Shown here piece after piece: positions 1 to 5,906 of a stretch of 11,178 bases of DNA. The translations under genes were made by a program, and so were the position numbers. The stretch spans positions 1 to 11,178 of the forward strand of contig WTAK01000260.1 in NCBI GenBank assembly GCA_013139625.1, given 5' to 3'. This stretch comes from Candidatus Delongbacteria bacterium (GTDB lineage Bacteria > UBA4055). The notes beneath the pieces are model-generated. The model was not told the origin of the DNA and did no database searches. It worked only from the letters and a program-made list of their open reading frames with translations. Within the stretch, counting starts at the first letter, position 1; every line of letters starts with the position of its first letter.

Positions 1-1
1 T

Positions 2-271
2 GGTACAACGTCCGTAAGAGCTATTGAATCTGTTGCTGATGAAAATGGAATAATCCAAGCTCATAGTGGAGAAACTGATATATTTATTTACCCCGGTTAT
101 AAATTCAAAGTGGTGGAGAAATTGATAACAAATTTCCATTTACCGAAATCATCCTTAATGTTATTGGTTTCAGCATTCAGTTCTATTAACATGATAAAAA
201 AAGCATATAAAAAAGCTATAGATGAAGAATACAGATTTTTCAGCTATGGTGACGCAATGATAATAATATAA
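2..271 (+). CDS. queA: QueA, tRNA ribosyltransferase-isomerase (3' end only)
   Basis: This is the last 89 codons of S-adenosylmethionine:tRNA ribosyltransferase-isomerase, the cytoplasmic enzyme that moves and isomerises the ribosyl part of SAM onto preQ1-modified tRNA to give epoxyqueuosine. The 5' part lies left of the window. The visible residues carry well-known QueA C-terminal signatures: [10 protein letters not shown] at the edge, then [28 protein letters not shown] and the terminal RFFSYGDAM block, ending in TAA. Family membership is clear from these motifs. The next gene starts 22 bp downstream, so transcription probably continues into it, although the two functions are not obviously linked. 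Confidence 0.95.
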   Translation, partial: GTTSVRAIESVADENGIIQAHSGETDIFIYPGYKFKVVEKLITNFHLPKSSLMLLVSAFSSINMIKKAYKKAIDEEYRFFSYGDAMIII

Positions 272-293
272 AATAAATTAGGAGTTCTACATA

Positions 294-1700
294 ATGATCT
301 GTCCAGAATGTAAAACACTAAACCCGAATTCGATCAAAAAATGTATTAAATGTGGTGCTAAATTAGAAAAAAGTGCAGCACCAAAGAAAAAGCCGGAAAA
401 AAGAACCAGCATCAAACCTCAGAAACAAGCTGTCCCAAAGCCTGCAAAAATTCAGAAGCAAAAACCTGCCGGTGGTGGAGGAGAGAAAAAGAAGGGAAAA
501 GGAATGCTAATCATTATTCTTTTGATCTTAGCAGCAGTAGGTGCTTACTTTACGAAACCTGATTTTGCAAGTTTCAAAGTTTTTATTGCAGATAATGTTC
601 AAAATGACTCTACAGTATTTTACCAATTGCTTAAAAAAGATGAATTTATTACAAAAGGACTTATAGATTCATTAGAGTATCAAGATCTTTATGTGTGTGC
701 CATGGTAGAGATCGAAACAAAATTTAGTAAAAGAAAATTTCTTGGCGTTGCTAAAAGTTGGTATGATATTACTTCTCCGGATGCTACTCCTGATTCGCTG
801 GAAGTGGCAGAGGCAGATACGGTTGCATCCGAAGAGATAGATAAGAGAAAACGTAATAAAGTATATGATGAGTATAACGATATTTACTTAGGGAAAAAGA
901 GTAAAGGCCCTCAAGATACTACATTATATAAATCTTTATCAGATGCGGAAGCTGCTCAAAGAAATAAAAAGAAAAGAAAAGCAAACGAGAAGATCTATTA
1001 TGCTAAAGATAACAAGAAGATGGTTTTAGTTCCTGCACAGTCATTTAAAATGGGTAGTGATAATGGATCCTTCATAGAAAAACCTTCACATAAAGTAAAA
1101 GTCAGATCTTTTTATATGGATGCTACTGAAGTAACTAATGTGCAATTTAAAAGATTCTTAAAAGAAACCAAGTATAAACCGAAAGGTACTTTAGAGCATT
1201 TGAAGGATAGAAGATTTAATCATGACGCTCAACCGATAGTTGATATAGATTATTATGATGCAGTTGCCTACGCGAAATGGGCAGGTAAAAGACTTCCAAC
1301 GGAGAGAGAATGGGAGTGTGCTGCCAGAGGTGGTGGAAATAAAAAATATGCTTCAGGAGATAGTGTTATGACTTCGAGCAAATCAAGATACGGAATGCCT
1401 ATTACTACAGGAAGTCCTATAAAAGTAGGAAGTTACAAGGCAAATAAATATGGAATTAGCGATCTTGCCGGAAATGCGGCAGAATGGGTTTCAGGTGTTT
1501 TAACAGCTTATCCGGGCAATGAAGAAATGTTCTCAGGCTATGGCAAGAATAGAATTGGAAGAGGTGGTTCATGGTTCTCTGATGAATCAGAAACTACTTC
1601 ATTCAGTAGAAAATTATTGAATATTTCCAATGCGACCGGTAATATTGGGTTTAGATGTGCTATAGGTCATGATATGGTTATGAGGCTAGAGAATAAATAG
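294..1700 (+). CDS. Zinc-ribbon, single-TM, FGE-sulfatase (SUMF1/GldK-like) domain protein
   Basis: A 468-residue protein in three parts. Residues 1-22 form a small zinc ribbon (C3xxC6 and C17xxC20). A Lys/Pro-rich, Gly-containing linker follows, then one hydrophobic helix at about 71-86, and a charged spacer to about 240. Residues 243-457 are an FGE-sulfatase fold, shown by MVLVPAQSFKMGS, FYMDATEVTNVQF, GKRLPTEREWECAARGG, YGISDLAGNAAEWV, GRGGSW and GFRCA. The topology suggests a cytoplasmic zinc ribbon and an extracytoplasmic FGE domain. Human FGE binds copper through two cysteines a few residues after its GGS motif. Here that stretch (about 424-440) has none, so formylglycine generation is unlikely and a structural or binding role is more plausible. 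The start is supported by TAGGAG at 279-284. An SPFH gene follows after 17 bp, suggesting a shared membrane role; this is inference. Confidence 0.85.
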   Translation: MICPECKTLNPNSIKKCIKCGAKLEKSAAPKKKPEKRTSIKPQKQAVPKPAKIQKQKPAGGGGEKKKGKGMLIIILLILAAVGAYFTKPDFASFKVFIADNVQNDSTVFYQLLKKDEFITKGLIDSLEYQDLYVCAMVEIETKFSKRKFLGVAKSWYDITSPDATPDSLEVAEADTVASEEIDKRKRNKVYDEYNDIYLGKKSKGPQDTTLYKSLSDAEAAQRNKKKRKANEKIYYAKDNKKMVLVPAQSFKMGSDNGSFIEKPSHKVKVRSFYMDATEVTNVQFKRFLKETKYKPKGTLEHLKDRRFNHDAQPIVDIDYYDAVAYAKWAGKRLPTEREWECAARGGGNKKYASGDSVMTSSKSRYGMPITTGSPIKVGSYKANKYGISDLAGNAAEWVSGVLTAYPGNEEMFSGYGKNRIGRGGSWFSDESETTSFSRKLLNISNATGNIGFRCAIGHDMVMRLENK

Positions 1701-1717
1701 ATAATAAGGGAGGTAAT

Positions 1718-2170
1718 ATGTCCTCATCAAAATCAAACGCAGTAGTATTGACATTGGTCATGATAGTAATGATAGTAGGTGCTGCTATGTACTTTCTTGG
1801 CGGAGAAGTGAAATCTGATAAGTATGTTATCAGACAGGAATTTCTTACCGGTAAGATGAGTGCTATTACGAATGAAGGTTGGTATTTTAAATTTGGTTAT
1901 GTAACTGAGTTTCAGATATCGGATATTATTTGGTTCAGCGCCGATGCAGAAGAAGGAAGGGAAAGAGATGAATCAATACGTGTAAGATTCAATGATGGAG
2001 CTTCAGCTCAGATATCCGGTTCCGTAAGATTTATTTTACCTACAGACCCTGATGAATTAATAAAACTAAAAAAACAATTTGGTAATTTTGAGCGAATAAA
2101 GAAAGAATTGGTTATTCAAGTAGTTAATGAAGCTATATACTTGACAGCTTCTCTTATGAGTTCAAAATAA
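1718..2170 (+). CDS. SPFH-domain membrane protein, N-terminal portion (ends at in-frame TAA)
   Basis: This 150-residue reading frame holds the N-terminal part of a stomatin/prohibitin-type protein. A hydrophobic anchor at about 8-28 is followed by the first half of an SPFH domain, with segments such as DKYVIRQEFLTG, GWYFKFGY and ASAQISGSVRFILP, and the helix-forming end FERIKKELVIQVVNEAIYL. An excellent ribosome site, AAGGGAGGT at 1706-1714, precedes the ATG. The TAA after LTASLMSSK falls where SPFH proteins normally continue without a break, so this product would lack the rest of the domain and the coiled coil. SPFH proteins form large membrane-bound rings or scaffolds; a half-domain is unlikely to do so. 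Confidence 0.8.
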   Translation: MSSSKSNAVVLTLVMIVMIVGAAMYFLGGEVKSDKYVIRQEFLTGKMSAITNEGWYFKFGYVTEFQISDIIWFSADAEEGRERDESIRVRFNDGASAQISGSVRFILPTDPDELIKLKKQFGNFERIKKELVIQVVNEAIYLTASLMSSK

Positions 2171-2221
2171 TCATATACGACAAAAAGAAGTTTATTCTCT
2201 GACTATGCTCAAGACCAAGCT

Positions 2222-2950
2222 TTGAATGGAGTGTTCAGGACAAGGACAAATGAAATTATAACAAAGGATTCTATTTCAGGTGAAGTTACTACCAGAACTG
2301 AGATAGAGATACTTAGAGATAAAAATACCGGAGAGATCTTAAGAAAGGAATCTGCATTAAAGGATTACGGTGTTATATTAAAGAACTTTGTTGTAAAAAG
2401 AATTCAATATCCTGACAATATCCTAGAACAGCTTGATGAACAGCAACAACCTTTGATGGATGTTCAAAAAGCTAAAGCAATGGCTCAAAAAGCAGAACAG
2501 GAAGCGATAACTGCAGAAAAAGAAGGACTTGCTAAGATAGCTGTTGCAAAAGCAGAACAGGAAGCATTGAAGATAAAGGATGTTGTTCAGGCCCAGAAAG
2601 TAAAAGAAGTTGCAGTTCTTAAAGCAGAACAAGCTTTAGAAGTAGCAAAATTTGATAAGCTAGCTGCAAGTGAATATAAAGAAGCAAAAACAATGAGAGC
2701 AGAAGCAGATGCAAATGCTGCGAGAAAATTAATTCAAGCCGATGGGGCTTTAAAGCAGAAACTTGCAACTTATGAAAATGTAATGAAATTCTGGGCAGAT
2801 GCCTATACAAAGCAAAGACCAACACCTGATATTGTTATAGGTGGAGAATCTAAAAAAGGTTCCGGAAATGCAGCTGAACAATTCATGAATTTACTGAGCA
2901 TTAAGGCATTGAAAGATCTTTCGCTAGATATGAATGTGAAAAAGAAGTAG
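2222..2950 (+). CDS. SPFH-domain membrane protein, C-terminal portion (coiled coil)
   Basis: This is the remaining part of the SPFH protein, in the same frame as the N-terminal portion. Frame-compatible residues such as SYTTKRSLFSDYAQDQA lie between the TAA and the TTG at 2222. The start of the SPFH second half (NGVFRTRT, GVILKNFVVKRIQYPDNI) leads into a long Ala/Glu/Lys/Gln-rich coiled coil with repeated KAEQEA-type units from about 2445 to 2760, then a short C-terminal tail ending KKK. This coiled-coil pattern is typical of prohibitin/HflK-like oligomerising proteins. No Shine-Dalgarno sequence lies before the TTG, so independent translation of this half is doubtful. Confidence 0.6.
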   Translation: MNGVFRTRTNEIITKDSISGEVTTRTEIEILRDKNTGEILRKESALKDYGVILKNFVVKRIQYPDNILEQLDEQQQPLMDVQKAKAMAQKAEQEAITAEKEGLAKIAVAKAEQEALKIKDVVQAQKVKEVAVLKAEQALEVAKFDKLAASEYKEAKTMRAEADANAARKLIQADGALKQKLATYENVMKFWADAYTKQRPTPDIVIGGESKKGSGNAAEQFMNLLSIKALKDLSLDMNVKKK

Positions 2951-2966
2951 ATTGAATAAAAAACTA

Positions 2967-2995
2967 TTGCTTTTTGTAAAAACATTTATTATATT
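2967..2995 (+). promoter_or_regulatory. Putative sigma-70-type promoter upstream of rpmE
   Basis: TTGCTT at 2967-2972 and TATATT at 2990-2995 are separated by exactly 17 bp, matching the TTGACA/TATAAT layout at four of six bases in each box. It lies in the gap between the SPFH gene and rpmE, where a fresh promoter is expected. The surroundings are AT-rich, so a chance match is possible. Confidence 0.4.
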
Positions 2996-3045
2996 CGTGC
3001 TGCTATAAGTAAAGCCAAGAAATTAGAAATTTAAGGAGTTTATAG

Positions 3046-3261
3046 ATGAAAAAAGGTATTCATCCAAAATATGAAAAAGCAACAGTATCCTGCGTATGCG
3101 GAAATACTTTTGAATCAAGAACAACAGTTGGCGAGATTAAAGTAGAGATTTGTTCAAATTGTCACCCTTTCTACACTGGTAAAACAAGACTTCTTGATAC
3201 TGCCGGTCGTGTAGATAAGTTTATGAAGAAGTATAAAATCGCAGAAAAGAAAGAAGATTAA
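3046..3261 (+). CDS. rpmE: 50S ribosomal protein L31 (zinc-binding form)
   Basis: A 71-residue protein, the normal length for bacterial L31, a component of the large ribosomal subunit near the bridge to the small subunit. It begins MKKGIHPKY, and [20 protein letters not shown] and CHPFYTGK are L31 hallmarks. Cysteines at 16, 18, 36 and 39 form the CxC...CxxC zinc site, so this is the zinc-containing type, which in several bacteria is swapped for a cysteine-free paralogue under zinc limitation. AAGGAG at 3033-3038 sits 7 bp before the ATG. The transcript probably ends at the hairpin at 3294-3327. Confidence 0.97.
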   Translation: MKKGIHPKYEKATVSCVCGNTFESRTTVGEIKVEICSNCHPFYTGKTRLLDTAGRVDKFMKKYKIAEKKED

Positions 3262-3293
3262 CTTTCTGATCGGGGTTTCAATATTTGAAAATT

Positions 3294-3327
3294 AAAAGCA
3301 CAAACTTTCTAAAAGTTGTGCTTTTTT
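3294..3327 (+). terminator. Intrinsic terminator after rpmE
   Basis: AAAAGCACAA plus CTTT pairs with AAAG plus TTGTGCTTTT around a short loop, with one bulged A at 3304, giving a stem of about 14 bp whose distal arm runs into six Ts at 3322-3327. It follows the rpmE stop by about 30 bp. It also shows that any start for the next gene upstream of 3328 is implausible. Confidence 0.85.
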
Positions 3328-3334
3328 ACTTTAC

Positions 3335-3340
3335 GGAGAG
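3335..3340 (+). promoter_or_regulatory. Ribosome binding site fixing a TTG start for yqhQ
   Basis: GGAGAG lies a few bases before the in-frame TTG at 3345 and immediately downstream of the rpmE terminator. The frame is open as far back as 3285, but those codons coincide with the terminator hairpin, so the TTG at 3345 is the better start. Confidence 0.6.
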
Positions 3341-3344
3341 TAGG

Positions 3345-4292
3345 TTGGAATACAAAAAGATATCAATTGGTGGACAAGCTGTGATCGAAGGTGTTATGAT
3401 GAGATCACCTGAATACATTTCCACTGTAATTAGAAGAGCCGACGGTACTTTAGAGGATCGAACTAATAAATTCATACCTTTATCAAAAAGATATAAAATA
3501 TTAAATACACCGATCATCAGAGGAGCGATTAGCTTATTTGAAATGATGAAAGTGGGTATTGGTACTTTGAATTGGTCAGCAGATAAGGCCATAGAAGATG
3601 AGAACATAGCAAAAGGAAAAGAAGTTGATAAGGATAAGGAAAAATCCTTTTTTCAGAAACTTTTCGATGTAGTAGGAACATCTTTAATCCTCATTATTGC
3701 TCTAGGTATCTTTATGTACATACCATATAAATTAACGAGCTATATGAAAGCGATAGACGGCAATCAATTCCTTTTTAATCTATTCGCAGGGATTATTAGA
3801 ACTACATTTTTAATTATGTATATGTATGCAATAAGTTTCATGAAAGACGTAAAAAGACTTTTTGCATATCATGGAGCAGAGCATAAGACAATTGCACTCT
3901 ATGAAAAGAAGCTTGATCTTACTGTTGAAAATGCTAGAAAAGAAAGTCGTTTTCATCCAAGATGTGGGACAAGTTTTATTTTGATAGCTGCAATAATTAC
4001 AATATTTATATTTTCAATATTTGACACTATAATAGTAGCTCAATTTGGAGAGTATGAAAATATAATTTCCAGAGTAGGGGTTCATTTATTGTTCGTACCT
4101 TTTGCAATTGGAGTATCATTTGAAATTTTAAAGCTTTCAGATAAATATTCAAATATTCCTTTAGTTAAGTTGATGATCATGCCAGGTCTTTGGTTACAGC
4201 ATATTACAACAAATGAGCCTGATGATGAGCAGTTAGAAGTTGCGATAAAGTCTGTGAAATTATCAACTGCGTATTTGACAGAAAGTGATTAA
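3345..4292 (+). CDS. yqhQ: YqhQ-like DUF1385 integral membrane protein
   Basis: A 315-residue DUF1385 protein of undefined biochemical function. The start is a TTG preceded by GGAGAG, giving an N-terminus that soon reaches the family's GGQAVIEGVMMR block (residues 9-20). Further family motifs are YHGAEHK (175-181) and HPRCGTSF (204-211), plus a conserved-looking MPGLWLQHITTNEPDD (279-294). The conserved His, Glu and Cys residues hint at metal binding, but this is inference. About four transmembrane segments are visible, at roughly 108-127, 143-165, 209-231 and 244-264. In many bacteria this gene lies beside rpmE and ahead of prmC/prfA; here rpmE is present but prmC/prfA do not follow. It needs its own promoter or readthrough of the rpmE terminator. 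Confidence 0.92.
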   Translation: MEYKKISIGGQAVIEGVMMRSPEYISTVIRRADGTLEDRTNKFIPLSKRYKILNTPIIRGAISLFEMMKVGIGTLNWSADKAIEDENIAKGKEVDKDKEKSFFQKLFDVVGTSLILIIALGIFMYIPYKLTSYMKAIDGNQFLFNLFAGIIRTTFLIMYMYAISFMKDVKRLFAYHGAEHKTIALYEKKLDLTVENARKESRFHPRCGTSFILIAAIITIFIFSIFDTIIVAQFGEYENIISRVGVHLLFVPFAIGVSFEILKLSDKYSNIPLVKLMIMPGLWLQHITTNEPDDEQLEVAIKSVKLSTAYLTESD

Positions 4293-4307
4293 TTGTTCAA
4301 GATTTGT

Positions 4308-4337
4308 AGGGGACGCCTTCAAGTCGTCCCCTCTTTT
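4308..4337 (+). terminator. GC-rich hairpin after yqhQ, terminator-like and related to the RAYT palindrome
   Basis: AGGGGACG (4308-4315) pairs with CGTCCCCT (4325-4332), an 8-bp GC-rich stem with a 9-base loop, followed by CTTTT. It is 15 bp beyond the yqhQ stop and would serve as an intrinsic terminator, though its T-tract is short. The 12 bases TGTAGGGGACGC starting at 4306 are identical to those at 5822-5833 inside the RAYT remnant, so this is probably a diverged copy of a mobile REP-like palindrome used as a terminator. Confidence 0.6.
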
Positions 4338-4345
4338 AAAAGTTA

Positions 4346-4372
4346 GATCCTGAAATAAATTCAGGATGACAA
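4346..4372 (+). repeat. Short palindromic interspersed repeat, copy A
   Basis: ATCCTGAA (4347-4354) and TTCAGGAT (4360-4367) are perfect 8-bp inverted arms around a 5-base spacer, followed by GACAA. A second, more diverged copy in the same orientation is at 5420-5446; the two agree at 21 of 27 positions. Copy A ends 21 bp before the start codon of the following gene. Confidence 0.7.
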
Positions 4373-4393
4373 GAAAAAAGCATAGGATAAATC

Positions 4394-5419
4394 ATGAGAT
4401 GTTTATTAATATGTTTAATATTTTTTACAAATTTGTTCTCACAATTTTCAAGTAATGTAGATTATAAAGAATTATCAAGAAATAAGAATTCTATTGGTGT
4501 CAATTATATGATCTCAATGGCTGAGACAGAGTGGAATGCAAACTTTGTTGATGCCATAGATACGATTAGATTTACAGGTAACTATAATCTATTAAAAAAT
4601 GACTTCAATATAAACGGTCATTATTATTTTGGAGAAGACAGATTAACTTATTTAGTAGGGTTATCGAAAACAACTTATTCTTCTACTGCCTCTATTGATA
4701 CTATAGGTGTCAGAGATCGTTTTGATCTAGGAGAAAAAGAATTGAGTGCCACAAATATAAATATCGGTTATGTGCTAGATGAAAATAAATATGGTGGCGC
4801 ACTTGGTTTTAAGCACTTCTCATTTGATACTGGGAATGAGGTAAATGATTGTACTGTGATCTCTTTTAACGGTTTTTTAAACAATAGAACATCTTCAGGA
4901 AATAAATATGGAATGGATCTTACATATTCATTATTCACAGATGACTCGCTGGTCTATCAAGCTAGAGAATATAATACGATCTTGCCTAAGATAAATATTA
5001 GATTTCATTACACTTTTGTACAAGAAGATTTTGATGTGATGATGTATTCAGATAATAATATTTTCGATTCAGGAATATATGAGGATAATTCATATCTGAA
5101 TCTTGGAGTATGTTTGCATAAGTCTTTTGATAATGTTAATAGTGAATTGGAATTAGATCTTGGTTCTAACTTTACTTCAGAATTTAAGATACCTGAAATT
5201 CCGCTTCCATATCTTTATTATAGTATTTCTTTGAATAATAAACTTTTTAGTGATAAGATTAACTTGAATATCGGATGGCAGTATGAGATGTATAATGCTA
5301 TTTTGAAGAATTATGATGATATGGTTGAGGTTGTTCCTGATAAGTATCCTAATATTTTGGATCTTGAAGAGAATTTGATCATGAATAAGTTGTATTTGAC
5401 TTTGGATTATTTATTTTAA
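4394..5419 (+). CDS. Hypothetical signal-peptide protein, probable outer-membrane beta-barrel
   Basis: A 341-residue protein I do not recognise. Residues 1-16 form a secretion signal (MRCLLICLIFFTNLFS). The rest is rich in alternating polar/hydrophobic and aromatic stretches (INGHYYFGEDRLTYLVGL, LYLTLDYLF) and ends in phenylalanine, as outer-membrane barrel proteins usually do. No catalytic motif is evident. TAGGAT at 4383-4388 is an acceptable ribosome site for the ATG. The gene is tightly bracketed by two related palindromic repeats, one just before the start codon and one beginning at the base after the stop codon. It is flanked upstream by the yqhQ terminator-like hairpin and downstream by a RAYT remnant. 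A surface structural or porin-like role is inference from topology only. Confidence 0.65.
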   Translation: MRCLLICLIFFTNLFSQFSSNVDYKELSRNKNSIGVNYMISMAETEWNANFVDAIDTIRFTGNYNLLKNDFNINGHYYFGEDRLTYLVGLSKTTYSSTASIDTIGVRDRFDLGEKELSATNINIGYVLDENKYGGALGFKHFSFDTGNEVNDCTVISFNGFLNNRTSSGNKYGMDLTYSLFTDDSLVYQAREYNTILPKINIRFHYTFVQEDFDVMMYSDNNIFDSGIYEDNSYLNLGVCLHKSFDNVNSELELDLGSNFTSEFKIPEIPLPYLYYSISLNNKLFSDKINLNIGWQYEMYNAILKNYDDMVEVVPDKYPNILDLEENLIMNKLYLTLDYLF

Positions 5420-5446
5420 GATTCCGAATCAAGTTCAGAATGACAA
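5420..5446 (+). repeat. Short palindromic interspersed repeat, copy B
   Basis: ATTCCGAA (5421-5428) and TTCAGAAT (5434-5441) are 8-bp inverted arms with one mismatch, followed by GACAA. It matches copy A at 21 of 27 positions in the same orientation, and begins at the base directly after the stop codon of the barrel-like gene. Confidence 0.65.
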
Positions 5447-5564
5447 ACTACCGATATTCCAAAATTATCCCAATAAATATTTAATTATGTTATCAAAGGG
5501 TCACTATTTGACACTATGCTTTTTTATCTTTCTCTTGTAGGCAGGAAAATAAAAAGGGTTTAGA

Positions 5565-5906
5565 ATGAAAGAACGAAAGAAAATCAGATTGAACGGATAC
5601 AATTACAATAAACTAGGATATTATTTTGTGACAATATGTACCCAAGATAAGGCAACATCTTTTGGTAAAATCAAAAACAATGAAATGATATTTTCAAAAG
5701 TTGGAAATATTGCAAATGAGTTATGGAAAACAATACCAGATCATTTTATGAATGCAAAATTGGATAAATATATTATTATGCCAAACCATATTCATGGAAT
5801 TATTATCATCAATAACGATTCTGTAGGGGACGCAGATCTGCGCCCCTACGGAAAATATTGTACGAATAAACCCCTATATCCCGAAATCATCCAGCGGTAT
5901 ATTTAA
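5565..5906 (+). pseudogene. Truncated REP-associated tyrosine transposase (RAYT, Y1/HUH family)
   Basis: The frame encodes 113 residues, against roughly 160-220 in intact RAYTs. The N-terminus is diagnostic: RKKIRLNGYNYNKLGYYFVTICTQDK, with the spaced central segment VGNIANELWKTIPDHF and the HUH metal site MPNHIHGII (His75, His77). RAYTs are single-strand DNA transposases that recognise REP palindromes. The region that should follow, with the catalytic tyrosine helix, is missing. Transposase-like sequence ends near a palindrome at 5821-5851, after which the frame merely reads into the 3' end of the opposite-strand peptidase gene, overlapping it by 33 bp. No strong ribosome site precedes the ATG. 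It is therefore a non-functional remnant. Confidence 0.85.
5821..5851 (+). repeat. REP-like palindrome inside the RAYT remnant
   Basis: GTAGGGG (5823-5829) pairs with CCCCTAC (5843-5849), and between them the twelve bases 5831-5842 (CGCAGATCTGCG) are themselves a perfect palindrome, leaving only A5830 unpaired. C5821 and G5851 can extend the stem. Its first twelve bases from 5822 recur at 4306-4317. It is translated within the RAYT frame as SVGDADLRPYG. On the minus strand it lies about 20 bp after the peptidase stop but has no T-tract, so it is a weak terminator candidate at best. Confidence 0.8.

Larger units (their letters stand above)
1718..2950 (+). pseudogene. SPFH-domain gene split by a single in-frame TAA at 2168-2170
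   Basis: Read as one gene, this frame has 411 codons with exactly one internal stop, at codon 151. Residues on both sides form one continuous SPFH-plus-coiled-coil protein of about 410 residues, with no frameshift and no other decay. The simplest explanations are a recent nonsense change (a GAA-to-TAA change would be one base) or a sequencing or assembly error. Programmed readthrough is possible but unsupported: the stop is UAA followed by U, and I see no special structure after it. Codon reassignment is unlikely because other genes here (queA, rpmE, yqhQ) use TAA as a normal terminator. Confidence 0.65.

Noticed and set aside
2168..2170. Reassigned genetic code with TAA as a sense codon
   Set aside because: TAA ends queA, rpmE, yqhQ, the barrel-like genes, the KOW gene and the MutL-type gene at their expected C-termini, so a general reassignment does not fit.
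2423..2632. Phe/Cys-rich minus-strand frame in the SPFH coiled-coil region
   Set aside because: An artefact of the Ala/Glu/Lys-rich repeated codons on the other strand.
3326..3607. Minus-strand frame of 93 codons in yqhQ
   Set aside because: It overlaps the conserved yqhQ N-terminus on the opposite strand and has no similarity to a known family.
5508..5540. TTGACA at 5508 as a promoter for the RAYT remnant
   Set aside because: No reasonable -10 box lies 16-18 bp downstream, so the single box is not enough.
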